The notes under the pieces are model-generated. The model saw only the letters and a program-made list of their open reading frames with translations, was not told the origin of the DNA and ran no database searches. A stretch of 64,000 nucleotides of DNA, taken from positions 7,489,501 to 7,553,500 of the forward strand of contig NC_064228.1 of NCBI RefSeq assembly GCF_023101765.2. Reading direction: 5' to 3'. Shown piece by piece: positions 43,330-53,524 of this stretch. Source of the DNA: Spodoptera frugiperda (lineage: Eukaryota > Arthropoda > Insecta > Lepidoptera > Noctuidae). Each line of letters begins with the position of its first letter. Within the stretch, counting starts at the first letter, position 1. The position numbers and the translations under genes are program-made.

Positions 43330-43366
43330 TGCTAATTAATGTTATTTTTCTTTGTTACAGGTAAGT
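43330..43366 (+). other. Candidate recursive splice site 3 (best)
   Basis: A branch-point-like CTAAT (43332-43336) lies 24 bases before a strong acceptor, TTATTTTTCTTTGTTACAG, whose AG (43359-43360) is joined directly to a perfect donor GTAAGT (43361-43366). This is the full consensus described for recursive splice sites of long insect introns. An ordinary acceptor of an exon starting GTAAGT is a less likely alternative; no exon was recognised downstream. Confidence 0.4.
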
Positions 43367-43980
43367 GTACTTCAAAGGATTAGAATGGTCTTTAGCCATC
43401 CCAAACACCGGTATTATACCTTCATCTTTCATCGAACACGTACACGTATGTTACTTTTGATTACTAATCTTATAAACATAACCCCTATTAGGTTTAAGAT
43501 CAAACGTATCTTCTGCGGATTAAGAAAGTTGAAATTGAAAATCTCAAAAATAGGTTTTATTCCTAATTCCGGAATTACATCCGAAACCTTGTACTTGTGA
43601 GACGTACACACAAGCATTTAAAACGGATTTTTTCAGATCAGATTGGATCGGAATAACGATGTTTTTTTTTCTATCGTTTTGCAAAAATAAAATCACGATG
43701 ACCCGCGCTCGCTACAGCTTACCACCCAACCTGCGCCCTAACAATAACTGCTGCCTACTTAACAGTCCGATACGCAGTCAATGGAGATGAGACAATATTT
43801 CCCCTATTTTTATCACCAGCACCCCTTGTCTATACTCCTGTCTCCCCTCTATTTCAATATAAATTCAATCTGTTTATTCCAAGCTGGTTTTTTTTGTGCT
43901 ATTATCTTACGGTTCGAATCTTCAGGTCAATTTATGAGTTGGAATAAGAAACTGCACTTGTCGCAGTTGTTATTTTTACT
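43367..43980. other. Unique stretch
   Basis: Short frames at 43352, 43429 and 43781 have no recognised product. No repeat identified. Confidence 0.3.
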
Positions 43981-44119
43981 TCATACTCATACATATAAAC
44001 ATAACCTCGTGCTCCCATGGGGGTAGGCAGAGACAATAGAACGCCAATTAATACGATTCTTACATCGCTTCATCAACAGTCATCAGTCTTTTCATGCATG
44101 CTCGTCGGTTAAAGGTACT
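43981..44119 (-). repeat. Rep-K copy, best preserved
   Basis: In reverse: CTCCCATGGGGGTAGGCAGA, GACAATAGAACGCCAATTAA, TCGCTTCATCAACAGTCATC and CAGTCTTTTCATGCATGCTC, GTCGGTTAAAGGTAC. It shows the full order with both ends. Confidence 0.8.
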
Positions 44120-44188
44120 GTTAATTTGGCCCTTCCTTAACATATCGCCAATTTGGTCGCTATTTTTATTTCTATCATTGATGTACCA

Positions 44189-44345
44189 CTGTTTCATTGG
44201 TTGAATGGCTGCAAGCAAAGTGTCTCCAGTTCGATACCCAGGTCTGGTAAATTATCATGGAACTTTTCTCTAAACATTCTTACTAGCCCAGAGCCCAGAA
44301 TTGTACCCGGTGCATGGCAATAGGCGCACCCTTATAACACGGGAT
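44189..44345 (+). mobile_element. SINE-1 copy, diverged but with head
   Basis: A box-like TTGGTTGAATGG, B box-like AGTTCGATACC and CAGGTCTGG form the tRNA-like head. AGCCCAGAATTGTACCCGGT, GCATGGCAATAGGCGCACCC and TTATAACAC are the start of the body. The 3' part is missing. Confidence 0.65.
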
Positions 44346-45311
44346 TCATAAACACAATAGTTTAAAAATAAAAGTGTCTTTGTATTATCCTTCTTTGTCT
44401 ACTTTATTCTCTCTCTCTACATTAATGGTTAGTCTTCAAAGAGTTAGTTTATCTAAAACCTTCCCATTATAGTACAGCTTATTAGGTTATTATTGTACCC
44501 GTCACTGCTTTGTTATTAATCTCATTACAATGTGCTGTCTATTTTCAGACATGTTTTATGTAGGGGTTGAGTTATAAGCGGTAGCGGTTCGTGACTTAGA
44601 GGTTGGAACTATTTTCCAGTCATTATGTTCAAGAAAAACGATCGTAAATTTCTATTCAAATTAATAAATTTGAGAATTTTGAGTAATATTTGATTAATTT
44701 GACAGTAATCGAGAGAAAATCAAAAGACTTTTGATTTGTAAACGGTATCTTAATAAAATTGTGGTCGACATTTTGCCTATAATACCTATGCTAATGTTAC
44801 TTTAACCCACAAATATAACCAAATGAACCATCTGCTGCTGAACAAAAGCCTTGCCCATTAACTTCAAAACCGAACTTGCTGCTGGATGACCAATTCAAAC
44901 CTTGACACAGTTACAAAACCCGCTCCATCTCATGGCCTAGGCCACAGCCCCTCTCGCGATGCATCGCAACAATCGAGCCGGTACACTGCGTTGCAAACAA
45001 AAGTGCCCAGTTCAATTCGACTAATGGAGGGAGACAAGCTCCCTCACATTACCTCCGCTCTACCGTACACTTCTGGCCAAAGTATGCGCTCAAATTGTGA
45101 TTGCACGCAAGTGTATGGGAATTATGATTGCATGGTGGTGTGTTTTACAGGTTGTTTTTTTAATTGTGTTCTTTGTGTGGGCTAGTTTTGGCTATGTGAA
45201 GTTGGATTTACGTGAATCGTCAATTTGAGGATAGATAATGTTAAAGAAATAACTACACAATCTTTTATGTCTCCTTCTAGAGCAGACAAGATTCATTGCC
45301 AAAAATCTTAT
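44346..45311. other. Unique stretch with a GC-richer 99-codon frame
   Basis: The + strand frame at 44886-45185 is GC-richer than its flanks and repeat-free but has no recognisable domain, and its last third is cysteine-rich by chance of TGT-rich sequence. It was not called as a gene. Confidence 0.3.
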
Positions 45312-45694
45312 CAATCAACTAGCGGACCCGACAGACGTTGTCCTGTCTACACGTTAATTTGAAAATTTTATTCTTTTTTTAATAAGCTAAAACATTCTGG
45401 ACCTTTTTGATGAAAATTATTATTCAAATGTTATGACAATATCTAACGTCATTAATATTTGACACTGCGATGGTAGCGCCGTCCGTCGGATCCGATGTAA
45501 AACATTCCAAAATCAACAACTACTAATAAATTAAAAATTAATTAAAAAAACATTGTCCAGCGGACAAAATTGTGAATCTAAACCATTCTCAGATCTTCTT
45601 GAACACACACAAAAAGTTTAATCAAAATCCGTCTAGTCGTTTAAGAGGAGTTCAGTGACATACACACGTACAGAAGAATTATATATATAAAGAT
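45312..45694 (+). mobile_element. Retroelement 3'-end relic (RTE-like)
   Basis: CTAGCGGACCCGACAGACGT, TGTCCTGTCTACACGTTAAT, GATGGTAGCGCC and GTAAAACATTCC are followed by TTTAATCAAAATCCGTCTAG, GTTTAAGAGGAGTTCAGTGA, CATACACACGTACAG and ATATATATAAAGAT. This order is familiar from widespread insect repeats attributed to RTE-type LINEs or dependent SINEs. No coding part remains. Confidence 0.55.
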
Positions 45695-45698
45695 AATC

Positions 45699-45770
45699 AT
45701 ACATAACCTCACGTGTGTCTCCCATAGGGGTTGGCAGAGACAATGGAACGCCAATTGCTACGATTACTCC
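45699..45770 (-). repeat. Rep-K fragment
   Basis: ATACATAACCTCACGTGTGT, CTCCCATAGGGGTTGGCAGA and GACAATGGAACGCCAATTGC. It abuts the retroelement relic. Confidence 0.7.
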
Positions 45771-46450
45771 ACACCTTCACTTCAAATATAAATTTTATAT
45801 AGGTTTGTATAATTGAGAACTCATCAGATATTTTGATATAAATTCCTGAATGAGTCAGTTTTTTTTTTGTCTTTTATGACCATTTTCCGTAGACAATCTA
45901 GGTAGGAGTATATTAAATATTGAAATAAATTTCACACTACACTACCTAAACTAAAAGTCATTGGAACTACTACCTCACGTACCCTAACACTTGAAGTTTC
46001 AAATCCCAGATTATCTCTTGTACCACGATACTTGATTCGACTCCCACTAATCGTTCTAATACATTCCGTGCGAATGCAAAGCACGTCCGCTCGCTTTCGA
46101 GTGCCAGTTTAGACTGACGTGATCCGAGAATAGCACGCCGCGTGCGGGTAGATAGAGATATTTCAGTCCCTTTATTGTGGACCGCTAAATGCTTCAATGA
46201 GGGTATTTGTGAATTTGAACAATTCTCTCGTTATGGTAAACGTTGTTCTGTTTATTTAGTGGATTGTATGAGACTTACACATTTGCAATGAAGTTTGAAA
46301 ACTTTCTGATATAATCCTGATCTTGATTATTCACTATTTTATACTTACGCTTCCGTTGTATTTTCTAATCGTAGTCTTGATTTGCAATCACCAGATCTTC
46401 AAAGCTAATACGAACATTTATCGTAATTTGACGTTAGTAAAATATAAAAT
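45771..46450. other. Unique upstream region of the SDR gene
   Basis: Repeat-free. A 75-codon minus-strand frame (45970-46197) is GC-richer (CACGCCGCGTGCGGGTAGAT) but unrecognised. Confidence 0.3.
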
Positions 46451-46458
46451 TGACGTCA
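46451..46458. promoter_or_regulatory. Exact TGACGTCA site upstream of the SDR gene
   Basis: It lies 338 bases before the SDR start codon, in unique sequence, and could be a bZIP site of its promoter. Inference only. Confidence 0.25.
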
Positions 46459-46540
46459 CCCATTAATGTACTGAAACCGTACTACTATTTATATCTATTA
46501 CTTCATGCGTACCTTATCTAAAGCCGAAACTGATGATAAT

Positions 46541-46548
46541 TATAAAGA
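46541..46548 (+). promoter_or_regulatory. Possible TATA box of the SDR gene
   Basis: TATAAAGA lies 255 bases upstream of the ATG, which would leave a 5' UTR of roughly 220 bases. The surrounding sequence is AT-rich, so the match has low specificity; no clear initiator motif was found. Confidence 0.25.
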
Positions 46549-46795
46549 TAATAGTACCTATCATACCACCGCTCTTATCGTCGCCCAAATGTTTACAAGT
46601 TTCTCGAATGTAGTGCAGAATGATAACCTATCTCGTCCTATCGCAAGCTGAACGTATGTTACCAACAGTACCGTACCGACCACGAGATACCACACATGTG
46701 ATACAAGTTTTAATCAAATAAAATTACAAAGTTACGAAACAAAATCTTAAAATCCATCTGTTTCTGAAGTTATCATACCAAATACGATTCTCAAA

Positions 46796-47548
46796 ATGGA
46801 CTTCAAAAATAAAGTAGTGATTGTGACAGGAGCTAGTTCAGGAATCGGTGCAGCATCAGCTGTTCTCTTCGCCAAACATGGAGCGAAACTAACTCTCATT
46901 GGCAGAAACGAACAGAGACTTGAAGCAGTCGCCAAGAAGTGTCAGGATGCTAATGGAATCCCACCGTTATGTCTCAGACTAGACCTGACTGCCGCTGGAA
47001 GCTGCGCAGCCGTGATCACAAAAACTATAGCTACGTACGACAGAATTGATGTCCTAGTGAACTGTGCTGCAAAAATGCTCATCGGATCCTTATTCGATGA
47101 TAACATAGATACGTTTGATGAAATGATAGATATCAACCTCCGTGTACCGTACAAACTAACGCATCTAGCCTTACCATATCTCATCAAAACTAAAGGGAAT
47201 ATTGTGAATTTGCACGCGACAAAATACACTAAGGTCGTTCATGGATTCCTGCCTTATTCCATTTCGAAAGCTGGTTTAGAAAGGTTTACTAGATTCTCAG
47301 CTGTAGAACTGGCTACTGAAGGAGTCAGAGTAAATGCTGTTCAGCCAGGACTTACCAGAACGAATATACTAGCAAACTTAGCCATGGGAGAAGATGAAAT
47401 GCAATACACATATGAACATCTATCGAATAAAATGAAGATTTTGGACCCTGAAGAAGTGGCTAAAATGGTAGTGTTTGTTGCTAGTGAGGTATGCCCAAAC
47501 CTAAATGGGTCAGATATAGGACTGAATGGTGCATCTTGGATGATTTGA
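46796..47548 (+). CDS. Short-chain dehydrogenase/reductase, FabG-like, with altered catalytic serine
   Basis: A complete 250-residue classical SDR in one exon, typical length for the family; enzymes of this family reduce or oxidise carbonyl/hydroxyl groups with NAD(P)(H) and are soluble. Visible motifs: TGASSGIG at 11-18 (cofactor glycine motif), Arg37 after beta-2 (suggesting NADP(H)), Asp63, NCAA at 89-92 in place of the usual NNAG, Asn114, YSISK at 154-158 (Tyr and Lys of the active site) and QPG at 183-185. The residue 13 before Tyr154, normally the catalytic Ser, is Ala141 (context VNLHATKY); Thr142 is adjacent. No signal peptide or membrane segment. The start has a good context (TCAAAATGG). 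Substrate cannot be told: moths have many FabG-like paralogues. Lack of introns could reflect either the usual structure of this gene group or retroposition; no poly(A) tract follows closely. Confidence 0.93.
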   Translation: MDFKNKVVIVTGASSGIGAASAVLFAKHGAKLTLIGRNEQRLEAVAKKCQDANGIPPLCLRLDLTAAGSCAAVITKTIATYDRIDVLVNCAAKMLIGSLFDDNIDTFDEMIDINLRVPYKLTHLALPYLIKTKGNIVNLHATKYTKVVHGFLPYSISKAGLERFTRFSAVELATEGVRVNAVQPGLTRTNILANLAMGEDEMQYTYEHLSNKMKILDPEEVAKMVVFVASEVCPNLNGSDIGLNGASWMI

Positions 47549-47587
47549 TCAAGTGAAATTTGGACTGTGTTGGTTACAGTGAAGTTA

Positions 47588-47593
47588 AATAAA
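47588..47593 (+). terminator. Poly(A) signal of the SDR gene
   Basis: AATAAA begins 40 bases after the stop codon and is followed by T/GT-rich sequence (47640-47690), as expected for a cleavage site. Further AATAAA words at about 48001 and 48116 would allow a longer 3' end. Confidence 0.6.
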
Positions 47594-48322
47594 TTGTGTT
47601 ATAAGACTTATCGAAATGAATGATGAAATAATTTGACTGGATTGTGCAATGTGTATTCTATTTTTTATATGTGATGCTGTTGTTGCTAGGTTGATTGTTC
47701 ATGGTCCCTAGACCATCAATGAGATGTCGATGAGATGTAAGGTTTGTTTTCTTGATCGGACATTGTAATATTGTGTGTTACGTTTTTGACTGAAACACTT
47801 TTTGCTCTTTTGTCAACATTTTTAGGGAATGATTTTACGTTTTAAGCATAGTTTCTAAGGAAAGATGTTATAGTTGTTGCTACAATTATTTTGTATCATA
47901 ACATGGTGGAATAGGGTTCGTTTTCGAGTGTTTCATTACACCAGTATTAAACGAAAGTGCTGTAAAAATCTCTTAGATAAGTGGAATGGAAAGTTTTACC
48001 AATAAAAATGTAGCATTTGTACCATTGAAGAAGTTGGATAGTAACAAATTTTATGTAGGTATGGAAATTTATCATCCATAAATGACTTATCTATATACTA
48101 TATTTTCTATCACCAAATAAACCGAATTTCTGGTTTTGACTGCTAATCAAACATGTGTATTCATAATTTTTTCTACATTTACTTTAAAACAGTAATCTAT
48201 GTTTTGCAAAATACACTGGACAAGTAACATACCTACTTATCGGAAAAGTGCTTGCAAATCGTTATTATTACTTATTGATGTACTTTATCACTTTCAGCGG
48301 TGATTGGCTGTGTCATATTGAC
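47594..48322. other. Unique AT-rich downstream flank of the SDR gene
   Basis: No repeat copy or further gene seen. Confidence 0.3.
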
Positions 48323-48344
48323 ATTTGCATAGCCATATTTGCAT
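48323..48344 (+). promoter_or_regulatory. Two exact POU octamers
   Basis: ATTTGCAT occurs at 48323-48330 and 48337-48344 in the same orientation, 14 bases start to start, preceded by GATTGGCTG (reverse CCAAT type). Unique sequence about 0.8 kb beyond the SDR stop. Function is inference. Confidence 0.3.
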
Positions 48345-48849
48345 TTCCACCGGTATTTACGCAGAAATTTTAGGGTAAACACACTGTAAACGTTATCGGT
48401 ATAATGATTTTTGTTATCATTCATATCACACGCCTCCATGTTAGTCCCTGATATGATATCAGTTTGATGATAATCCTTCCACTAGATGTAATGAATTGGC
48501 ATTCGATTAAAATTTGCTAGAAGACTGATTTTTTTGTTTTATTATTATTTATTTTTATGTACCTATTCTAGTTTTATATTTTGTGTTTTGCCCATGAAGT
48601 AAGTACAAAGAGGAGATGCCATAATGTGATTGTGCACTGTGACACAAAAAACGACCCTGCCCAATGATATTATAAGTAAAAAGGTGTCGATAGGTTATAA
48701 GCGCTCAAAACGTGGCACAATGAAATGTGGACAATTCTCATAGACATAGTCCTCTCCAGTGGAATTACTCGTACTGTTGATATCGTCAAGCCCTCTCACA
48801 TTACCTAAGTTGTTATCCCTGCTGAGACTATTATGATAATCATTATCAT
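48345..48849. other. Unique stretch
   Basis: An ATGATAAT-C-ATTATCAT inverted repeat lies at 48833-48849. No gene. Confidence 0.3.
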
Positions 48850-48925
48850 GAGGCCTTTTATCCCCGAAGGGGTAGGCATGTAGGTACACCCACTTTTCAC
48901 CATTTGTCTTATAAGTCCCAAGTAA
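48850..48925 (-). mobile_element. SINE-1 3' fragment
   Basis: GAGGCCTTTTATCCCCGAAG, GGGTAGGCATG and TACACCCACTTTTCACCATT, TGTCTTATAAGTCCC match SINE-1 in reverse, with an internal deletion. Confidence 0.7.
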
Positions 48926-49289
48926 TAGAGAGTGAGTTTATTGATTACCAGATAATATCTTTAAAATAAGACTATAGATATTGCCCCTATAACATATTTG
49001 CACACGTACTTGTGCACTATAATATCTCCTGCGTAATTCACTAATCTAATTGAATCGGACCACTATGATCGAAATCGATCTGGAGGCTTTATAGCCTAAT
49101 TGTATTGGTGTCTATGTGTTCTCTATGTATATTTATATTTCTAATTATCTAGGACTTAATGGCTATGACTGCCTTCTGCCTTGATTGTCATAATATTATG
49201 ATTACGTTAAGTGTGACTGTTACGAATGGGTGTGTAATGTCATTCCAAATCTGAACGTTTCCTCGAAAAGTTATATTGGGCTATATTAT

Positions 49290-49428
49290 ACCAGAACATA
49301 ATCTACCTCTGATCCAAATTTCATGTTGATCCCTTCAGCCGTTTTCACGTTTTTTACTCAATTATGAGTAATAAACATACCTACACACAAACACACAAAC
49401 TTTCGCATTTATAATATTAGTAAGATAT
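49290..49428 (+). repeat. Rep-E, longest copy
   Basis: CCAGAACATAATCTACCTCT, GATCCAAATTTCATGTTGAT, CCCTTCAGCCGTTTTCACG, AACATACCTACACACAAACA and ACTTTCGCATTTATAATATT AGTAAGAT: a retroelement 3'-tail type found across insects. Upstream 48926-49289 and downstream 49429-49853 hold nothing recognised. Confidence 0.6.
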
Positions 49429-49853
49429 TAATGACGAAAGTTAAATAATGAATTTGTATGAACTCGTAATTAATGCGTAAATTCTATTGATGTTTGGATT
49501 GACGGTTCCATTCATTCAGTAAATAGTAAGTACCCACTGGTTATTTACCAATAACCATCGCTCAATATATTGATTCTGCTATATTTAACTTTTAAGTGGA
49601 CGAACCACTTAGGATTGATTGAGAAGTCGGTGTTATTATTAATTTTGAACATTATGCCCAAGTTGCTTAATGACTGAGTTATAAGTCGAATGGTAGTAAG
49701 GTTCATTTTCCGGATGAGACATAGTATTGGGTATTTTTTTGGGTTTTCTCGATAATAGTACTGAATTTAGAAGTAGTCATTACCTGGTAACATATTTTGT
49801 GAAGAAGTAGATGTTAAGTTTTTTGATATAAAGTGTGGTAGTGCTTATTGTGG

Positions 49854-50054
49854 TAGGCCTCACAGAAAACCGACGTGAAACAACTCTTGCGTTGTGTGAG
49901 TGAGGTTACCGGAGGGCCAATTAACCCCCTTCCCAATCCCCGATTCCCCAACAACTCCCCCCGAATTCCTAACGTCCATGGGCGGCGACGATTGCTTACC
50001 AGGTGATTATCTTTGCTTACCCTTTGCTCGATTATCGGCTTATACCATAAAAAA
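49854..50054 (-). repeat. Rep-A, internally deleted
   Basis: GTAGGCCTCACAGAAAACCG, ACGTGAAACAACTCTTGCGT, CCCTTCCCAATCCCCGATTC, GTCCATGGGCGGCGACGATT and GCTTATACCATAAAA. The GTTGCCGGCCTTTT core and the far end are missing. The 116-codon minus-strand frame runs through it. Confidence 0.8.
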
Positions 50055-50457
50055 GAATTTTCAACAATATAATTAGTTTGTTCAACTTGTTTCCACAAAA
50101 TACTTTTACTATTCTCCTTCACTTTACCCATTTCGTAAACAAACCCCAGTATTATGACGGACACAAAAACTTTCAGTTTTGCACTGAAACCGGAGCATCG
50201 CCATTGAAATCCGGAGCTCGGCCGACATTGATAGACAGCTGGACATTGATGGCAGACTCGTAATACGGCCAGATTACATTACCTTATCATGCTCACTATC
50301 TGATGGGATTATACACCCTGTGTGTCTGGTTTGTGTTGCTATTTAATCGTTTTGTATTGTGTTGTGTTGGGTTTTAGTAAACTAATAATTGTTGGTAATT
50401 CCATGTAATGTTTATGTAGAATTTCATCTAGAAATAATAATTAAAATAGGAGTGTTG
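50055..50457. other. Unique stretch
   Basis: A GC-richer segment (ATCCGGAGCTCGGCCGACAT) lies near 50200. No gene. Confidence 0.3.
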
Positions 50458-50640
50458 ACTGCACGGTTGGTGCGGTGGCTGGGCAACTGACTGCCGCGCA
50501 AAGGGTAGCAGGTTCGATTCCCGCACGGAGCAACTCTTTGTGTGATCCACAAATTGTTGTTTCGGGTCTGGGTGTCATGTGTATGTGAACTTGTATGTTT
50601 GTAAACGCACCCACGACACAGGAGAAAATCCTAATGTGGG
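50458..50640 (+). mobile_element. SINE-2, full copy
   Basis: The tRNA-derived head has an A box (TGGTGCGGTGG, 50468-50478, one base off consensus) and a perfect B box (GGTTCGATTCC, 50511-50521), so RNA polymerase III transcription is plausible. The body runs GGAGCAACTCTTTGTGTGAT, AATTGTTGTTTCGGGTCTGG, GTGTCATGTGTATGTGAACT, GTAAACGCACCCACGACACA and GGAGAAAATCCTAATGTGGG. The 67-codon minus-strand frame is inside it. Confidence 0.88.
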
Positions 50641-50732
50641 GCAACGTTTTATAAAATAAGTGTTAATTAATTTGAAATAACCTTTTTACTACAACATACA
50701 TATGTATAATATATAGTGCCTACATACGATAC

Positions 50733-50850
50733 AGTCTGTCTGTTTGTTCCAATTAATCTCTGAAGTGAGTGTCCCTAGTTTGACTGGAGTTTTATTGGCA
50801 GGATAGCTGATACTTGTATACTAAGGAGTAACTTAGGTTACTTTCATAAG
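50733..50850 (+). repeat. Rep-F 5' part
   Basis: CTGTCTGTTTGTTCCAATTA, ATCTCTGAAGTGAGTGTCCC and ATACTAAGGAGTAACTTAGG match the first half of 41121-41394. Confidence 0.6.
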
Positions 50851-51314
50851 TCAACAAGTCCGTAATCATCAGCTAGTGAATAATAATAATATATCTTTTT
50901 TTTTTCCGCTACTAACTAAACTACACCACAAAACATAACAACTCTGACCAATTTTCTACCAAAGCATGTTGATGAAAATGAGAAAAACTTAATCGAACTC
51001 AGCTCCATCAATCTTCGCCCGCCACGCTCGCTCCTATTAACGAAATAGCTCTTCGCAATCAAATAAGTAAAACTTCAAATGAACCCCCTTATCTTAAGTT
51101 TAAACTTTTAATCAACTCAAACGTTGTTTGAGTAATGCACAAGAATATCGACACTGAAAGAAGGGAAAGATTAACTCATTTTCTTAGGGATTCGGTACTG
51201 CTAATTTACTTTTGCGGTTGTCCTTAGGATATTGTTTTTTTGGTATGATAGATAAGGGGTGATTGGTTTAAAGCTTGTTTTATGATTAATGATGGTCTAT
51301 CTATAGTCTTATTT
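50851..51314. other. Unique stretch
   Basis: Nothing recognised. Confidence 0.3.
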
Positions 51315-51500
51315 TATCATCCAATGACTTCTCCCGTCTTGGGTGCGGCGAGAGGGAGTGTCAGACTTTTACTGACTAAAAACCACCCCGTTCCGGATTG
51401 GGCATCAGTCCTACTAGGCCCCATCTGTGGAGGTCTGATAGCTCTTTGAGGCGTTCGCCGCACGCAAGGGTCTGGTTCTGCTTTGATCAGCTTAAGGCCA
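51315..51500 (+). repeat. Rep-B copy with long 3' extension
   Basis: ATCATCCAATGACTTCTCCC, GCGGCGAGAGGGAGTGTCAG, ACTGACTAAAAACCACCCCG, then directly GGATTGGGCATCAGTCCTAC, CCCCATCTGTGGAGGTCTGA, TGAGGCGTTCGCCGCACGCA and GGGTCTGGTT. The middle (TACTCCTGCTTTTC to CCGCAGCT) is deleted. Confidence 0.8.
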
Positions 51501-51702
51501 CAAATTAATTTCACCCGCGGTCTCCACCTTCAGCTTTATTGATGTTTATGACCCATTCATGACCGCATTGCCGGTAATTGGCAATAAATACCGAGGTATT
51601 AGAGGTCGTGTCATGTCACCATGTCATTCGTAAACTAGGAAGTAATTGAAATTAATCTGGAGATGTGATTATTACTTATTAGGAAGTGAATTGTGATTAA
51701 AA

Positions 51703-51748
51703 GGTCCCTTAACTGACGAGCATGCATAAAATGACTGATGACGGTTAA
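51703..51748 (+). repeat. Rep-K 5' fragment
   Basis: TCCCTTAACTGACGAGCATG, CATAAAATGACTGATGACGG. Flanking 51501-51702 and 51749-52321 are unique; a CATA microsatellite lies at 52086-52103. Confidence 0.55.
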
Positions 51749-52321
51749 TCTGATTTCATATCGATATATCTTTAAAATTATTTGTTTCCGTTGGAAAATA
51801 AAAAATCGTGTCTCATATTTTAAAATAATCCACAAGACGAACATTAAGTTAAAATAAAAAAATGTCATCTACCCTATTGTATTACCAGGAATAACTATTG
51901 CCATATTATATCGGACAGAAATCAATATGCTTATCCACAAAAACATATTTCCCATAGACATACGAAAAAATATTCCAATGAAAACCTCCCATAATGTAAA
52001 AGATATCGCCATTAAACTTTATAGCCATCTGTTGCATACACACACATAGCGATAAAATAACCATTTCTATATTTACCATCCCTCATTCATACATACATAC
52101 ATAACTTAGGGAAAGTTTCGCACGCAGTCAAGTTGCGCACATTTTAAACGTTGGGACTATGCCGATTGACGAGAATATAACGATGTGGTCTCCTCTTTAC
52201 ACAGTTCGGTCACGGTTTCACCAGTTGTTCCATGTTGAGTGTTTTTAATGGTTATTCCTTCGTTGGATGACCTCTAGTGAGATTTCTGAGTCAAAGAATC
52301 CCTGGTTCGTATCTTTTTTTT

Positions 52322-52455
52322 TAAGAAGGAAAATCATTCTATTACTTCTCCCGCCTTGGACGAGACGGGAGAGAGTGTCAGACTCTTACTGACTAAAAAC
52401 CACCCCGTTCCTACTCATGCTTTTCAAGCCGGAGCCCCGGTAAACCCGCTAGGTG
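52322..52455 (+). repeat. Rep-B copy
   Basis: AAGGAAAATCATTCTATTAC, GAGAGAGTGTCAGACTCTTA, CTGACTAAAAACCACCCCGT and GCCGGAGCCCCGGTAAACCC. Well preserved. Confidence 0.82.
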
Positions 52456-52539
52456 GGGTTACTCTTGAGTCCAATTCTGATCGGTAAACATTGATATTGT
52501 GAAATTTCGTCCTCTTGAGTTGCAATACTAGCGGCCCAT

Positions 52540-52635
52540 TGCCATGATCTTCGCACTGCCAGGCAAAAGCCTCCCTACCCTCCTTCCACTCGTCTCTTCG
52601 TAGAACTTTCTGTGGCCAATCCTTTTCATAGGCAT
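52540..52635 (+). repeat. Rep-M copy
   Basis: GCCATGATCTTCGCACTGCC, AGGCAAAAGCCTCCCTACCC and TCCTTCCACTCGTCTCTTCG match 26085-26140 in reverse. Confidence 0.55.
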
Positions 52636-52861
52636 CGAGTGCATCCCGCTATCTCCTTATAATAATTTAATTGCTTTTTTAATTGAAATATTACATCACC
52701 TGGGCGTGGCAGTCACTGATTAAGATTTAAGCCTAATTACTATTTATTTTTATCATACTAAGTGACCAAAAGAATTATATTAACGATTTCGATTTGATAA
52801 TTTCAGCTTATTTTTTATGCTGGACGGAATTAGGTAAATTATAGTGTTGACTTTTTCTTAG

Positions 52862-53030
52862 AAGCAGGAGTAGAAACGGGGTGGTTTTTACTCAGAAAGA
52901 CTCAGACACTCTCTCATTTCACCTACACGGGGAGAAGACATAGGATGATCTTCCCCCATAAAAAAGTATGGAGATTATCGCAAACCCTCTTATGTAGAGG
53001 AGGACCATAGTCCAGCAGTGGACTGTTGTT
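52862..53030 (-). repeat. Rep-B copy joined to Rep-J-like sequence
   Basis: GAAGCAGGAGTAGAAACGGG, GTGGTTTTTACTCAGAAAGA and GGATGATCTTCCCCCATAAA give reverse Rep-B; CAAACCCTCTTATGTAGAGG, AGGACCATAGTCCAGCAGTG, GACTG follows. Similar text after the reverse Rep-B copy at 35672 suggests the joined form is itself an element. Confidence 0.7.
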
Positions 53031-53524
53031 GTTTACTTTCTTCGACATAGAAACAATGACTGCGATAATGGTTACGGATGTATTATTTAATCCAATTCTC
53101 AATTCTATAAACAAAACCTAAAACCACGTCTTACCATGATCTCATAATAATCTCAAAATCGATTTCTCAGAAACATTTGCCGGCCGATTGAAAGCAACAT
53201 TGTTGTTTTCGTTTTTATGCACGTTTTCAGCATTAGCGGTTGCAATAATCGTTAATTTTAGCTAAACTAGCAATATCTGGAAGCTATAAATTAGTTCTGT
53301 GAGTTTCTGAGATGTATTTAATTGAGTTGTGGCCTAATAAACTAGGGGGGATTGCGTTTAAACTATATCTGAGGATGGTTAGTTGGCTCGCTTTGTATCG
53401 TATTCAATTTTATATTTGTGAAGGTAAAAGAAAGGAATTTTGTATGTTTTCGAAGGTTTTTAATAAATATCGGGATCCTGATAAACAAATAGATATGTAG
53501 TGGAATCACGCCTTAAGAAAAATG
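53031..53524. other. Unique AT-rich stretch
   Basis: A 62-codon + strand frame at 53312 is unrecognised. No gene called. Confidence 0.3.

Noticed and set aside
44886..45185. 99-codon + strand frame with Cys-rich end
   Set aside because: No conserved cysteine spacing, signal peptide or family match; GC-richer sequence alone is not enough.
46747..47229. Minus-strand frames of 62 and 95 codons over the SDR gene
   Set aside because: Shadows of the + strand SDR coding sequence.
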